DNA of 64,000 nucleotides from contig NZ_PZZP01000001.1 of NCBI RefSeq assembly GCF_003046315.1, positions 868,001-932,000 of the forward strand, given 5' to 3'. Origin of the DNA: Desmospora activa DSM 45169. Lineage in GTDB: Bacteria; Bacillota; Bacilli; Thermoactinomycetales; DSM-45169. A program made the position numbers and the translations under genes. Every line of letters starts with the position of its first letter. The first letter of the stretch is position 1. Positions 63,828 through 64,000 of this stretch are shown here, piece after piece. Below the pieces are notes generated by a model. That model saw nothing but the letters and a program-made list of their open reading frames with translations, had not been told where the DNA came from and ran no database searches.

Positions 63828-64000
63828 ATGAATTTGGACAGCGAAATGGATTCGGCCACACCAGGGCAGAAGAGGGAAACCCCGTTGATAAGGCCGTGGT
63901 TGATGCTTGGTTGGCTGTTAGTGGCACAGGTGGCGATCGCTTTTGCCGGAAGGGGATTGGCTCCGTTAGCGCCATTAATTGAGGTGATTTGGATATTTCC
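63828..64000 (+). CDS. Membrane protein, N-terminal fragment (gene continues beyond window)
   Basis: The ATG at 63828 follows AAAAGG at about six bases. The 57 visible codons give a polar N-terminus (MNLDSEMDSATPGQKRETPL) and then a membrane segment (WLMLGWLLVAQVAIAFAG). Too little is visible to name a family. A hairpin at 63723-63760 (ACCCG...CGGGT followed by TTGGTTTG) separates it from the previous gene and may be a terminator. Confidence 0.6.
   Translation, partial: MNLDSEMDSATPGQKRETPLIRPWLMLGWLLVAQVAIAFAGRGLAPLAPLIEVIWIF

Overview
The window reads as a chromosome segment of an endospore-forming Firmicute of Bacilli type with a base composition near 50% GC. The most likely family is Thermoactinomycetaceae; this is inferred from gene content and order, not from a marker gene. 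Supporting signs are the sporulation genes (spoIVFA, spoIVFB, spo0B, spoVB, a SafA-like LysM coat protein, a CotS-type coat kinase homologue), strong AGGAGG ribosome-binding sites, frequent TTG/GTG starts, sigma-A promoters with 16-18 bp spacers, and gene orders shared with Bacillus subtilis (rplU-prp-rpmA-spo0B-obg, and yebC...ruvA-ruvB-queA-tgt-yajC-yrzE-yrbG-spoVB-comN-secD-secF-recJ-apt). Unlike typical Bacillus it carries ruvC next to ruvAB and has separate secD and secF. No tRNA, rRNA, CRISPR array, prophage or intact insertion sequence was seen.

Layout. 1-4.84 kb: a leftward, Fur-box-controlled hydroxamate siderophore operon of rhizobactin/schizokinen type (diaminobutyrate aminotransferase, decarboxylase, IucA/IucC synthetase, acyltransferase running off the window). 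Its first gene is broken by an internal deletion plus frameshift. 5.1-6.65 kb: mhqO-mhqD-like quinone detoxification pair. 7.0-12.2 kb: spoIVFA-spoIVFB, then L21 leader-rplU-prp-rpmA, then spo0B-obg. 12.4-18.1 kb: poly-gamma-glutamate operon pgsB-pgsC-pgsA-capD plus a fifth gene for a membrane-anchored golvesin-like protein. 18.2-22.1 kb: sugar ABC importer (lipoprotein and two permeases, no ATPase) behind a cre site and AraR-like boxes. 22.1-28.7 kb: a low-molecular-weight tyrosine phosphatase, then pheB-hom-thrC-thrB-pheA, then a ykkC-family riboswitch and ilvE. 28.8-39 kb: htpX/lemA, an M20 amidohydrolase, an Imm33-like protein, an SDR-like protein, a luciferase-like oxidoreductase, gndA, and a GDSL hydrolase-ABC transporter operon. 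39-42 kb: spore-coat pair (LysM/poly-Ser/Gly-Tyr-Pro protein and CotS-like kinase fold), a large inverted-repeat-bounded structured region, and yebC. 42.2-46.4 kb: MntR-box-controlled manganese ABC transporter mntABCD. 46.5-49 kb: small unknown genes and an SMP-30 lactonase. 49-63.3 kb: the conserved ruvC-to-apt block of recombination, queuosine tRNA modification, Sec export and envelope genes. The right end holds a small membrane protein and the start of another membrane protein.

How the genes work together. Iron and manganese uptake are each headed by a recognisable metal-regulator operator. The threonine and phenylalanine genes form one operon whose last gene, pheA, contains in its final codons a consensus promoter for the riboswitch-controlled ilvE. 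The most interesting items for follow-up are the ykkC-type RNA before ilvE (probably the ppGpp subtype, from context), the unassigned structured region before yebC, the golvesin protein in the capsule operon, a dispersed hairpin repeat present twice with one wobble substitution in its stem, and the broken siderophore aminotransferase. Ribosome-binding sites and overlaps were used to trim many over-long reading frames; those choices are stated per gene.
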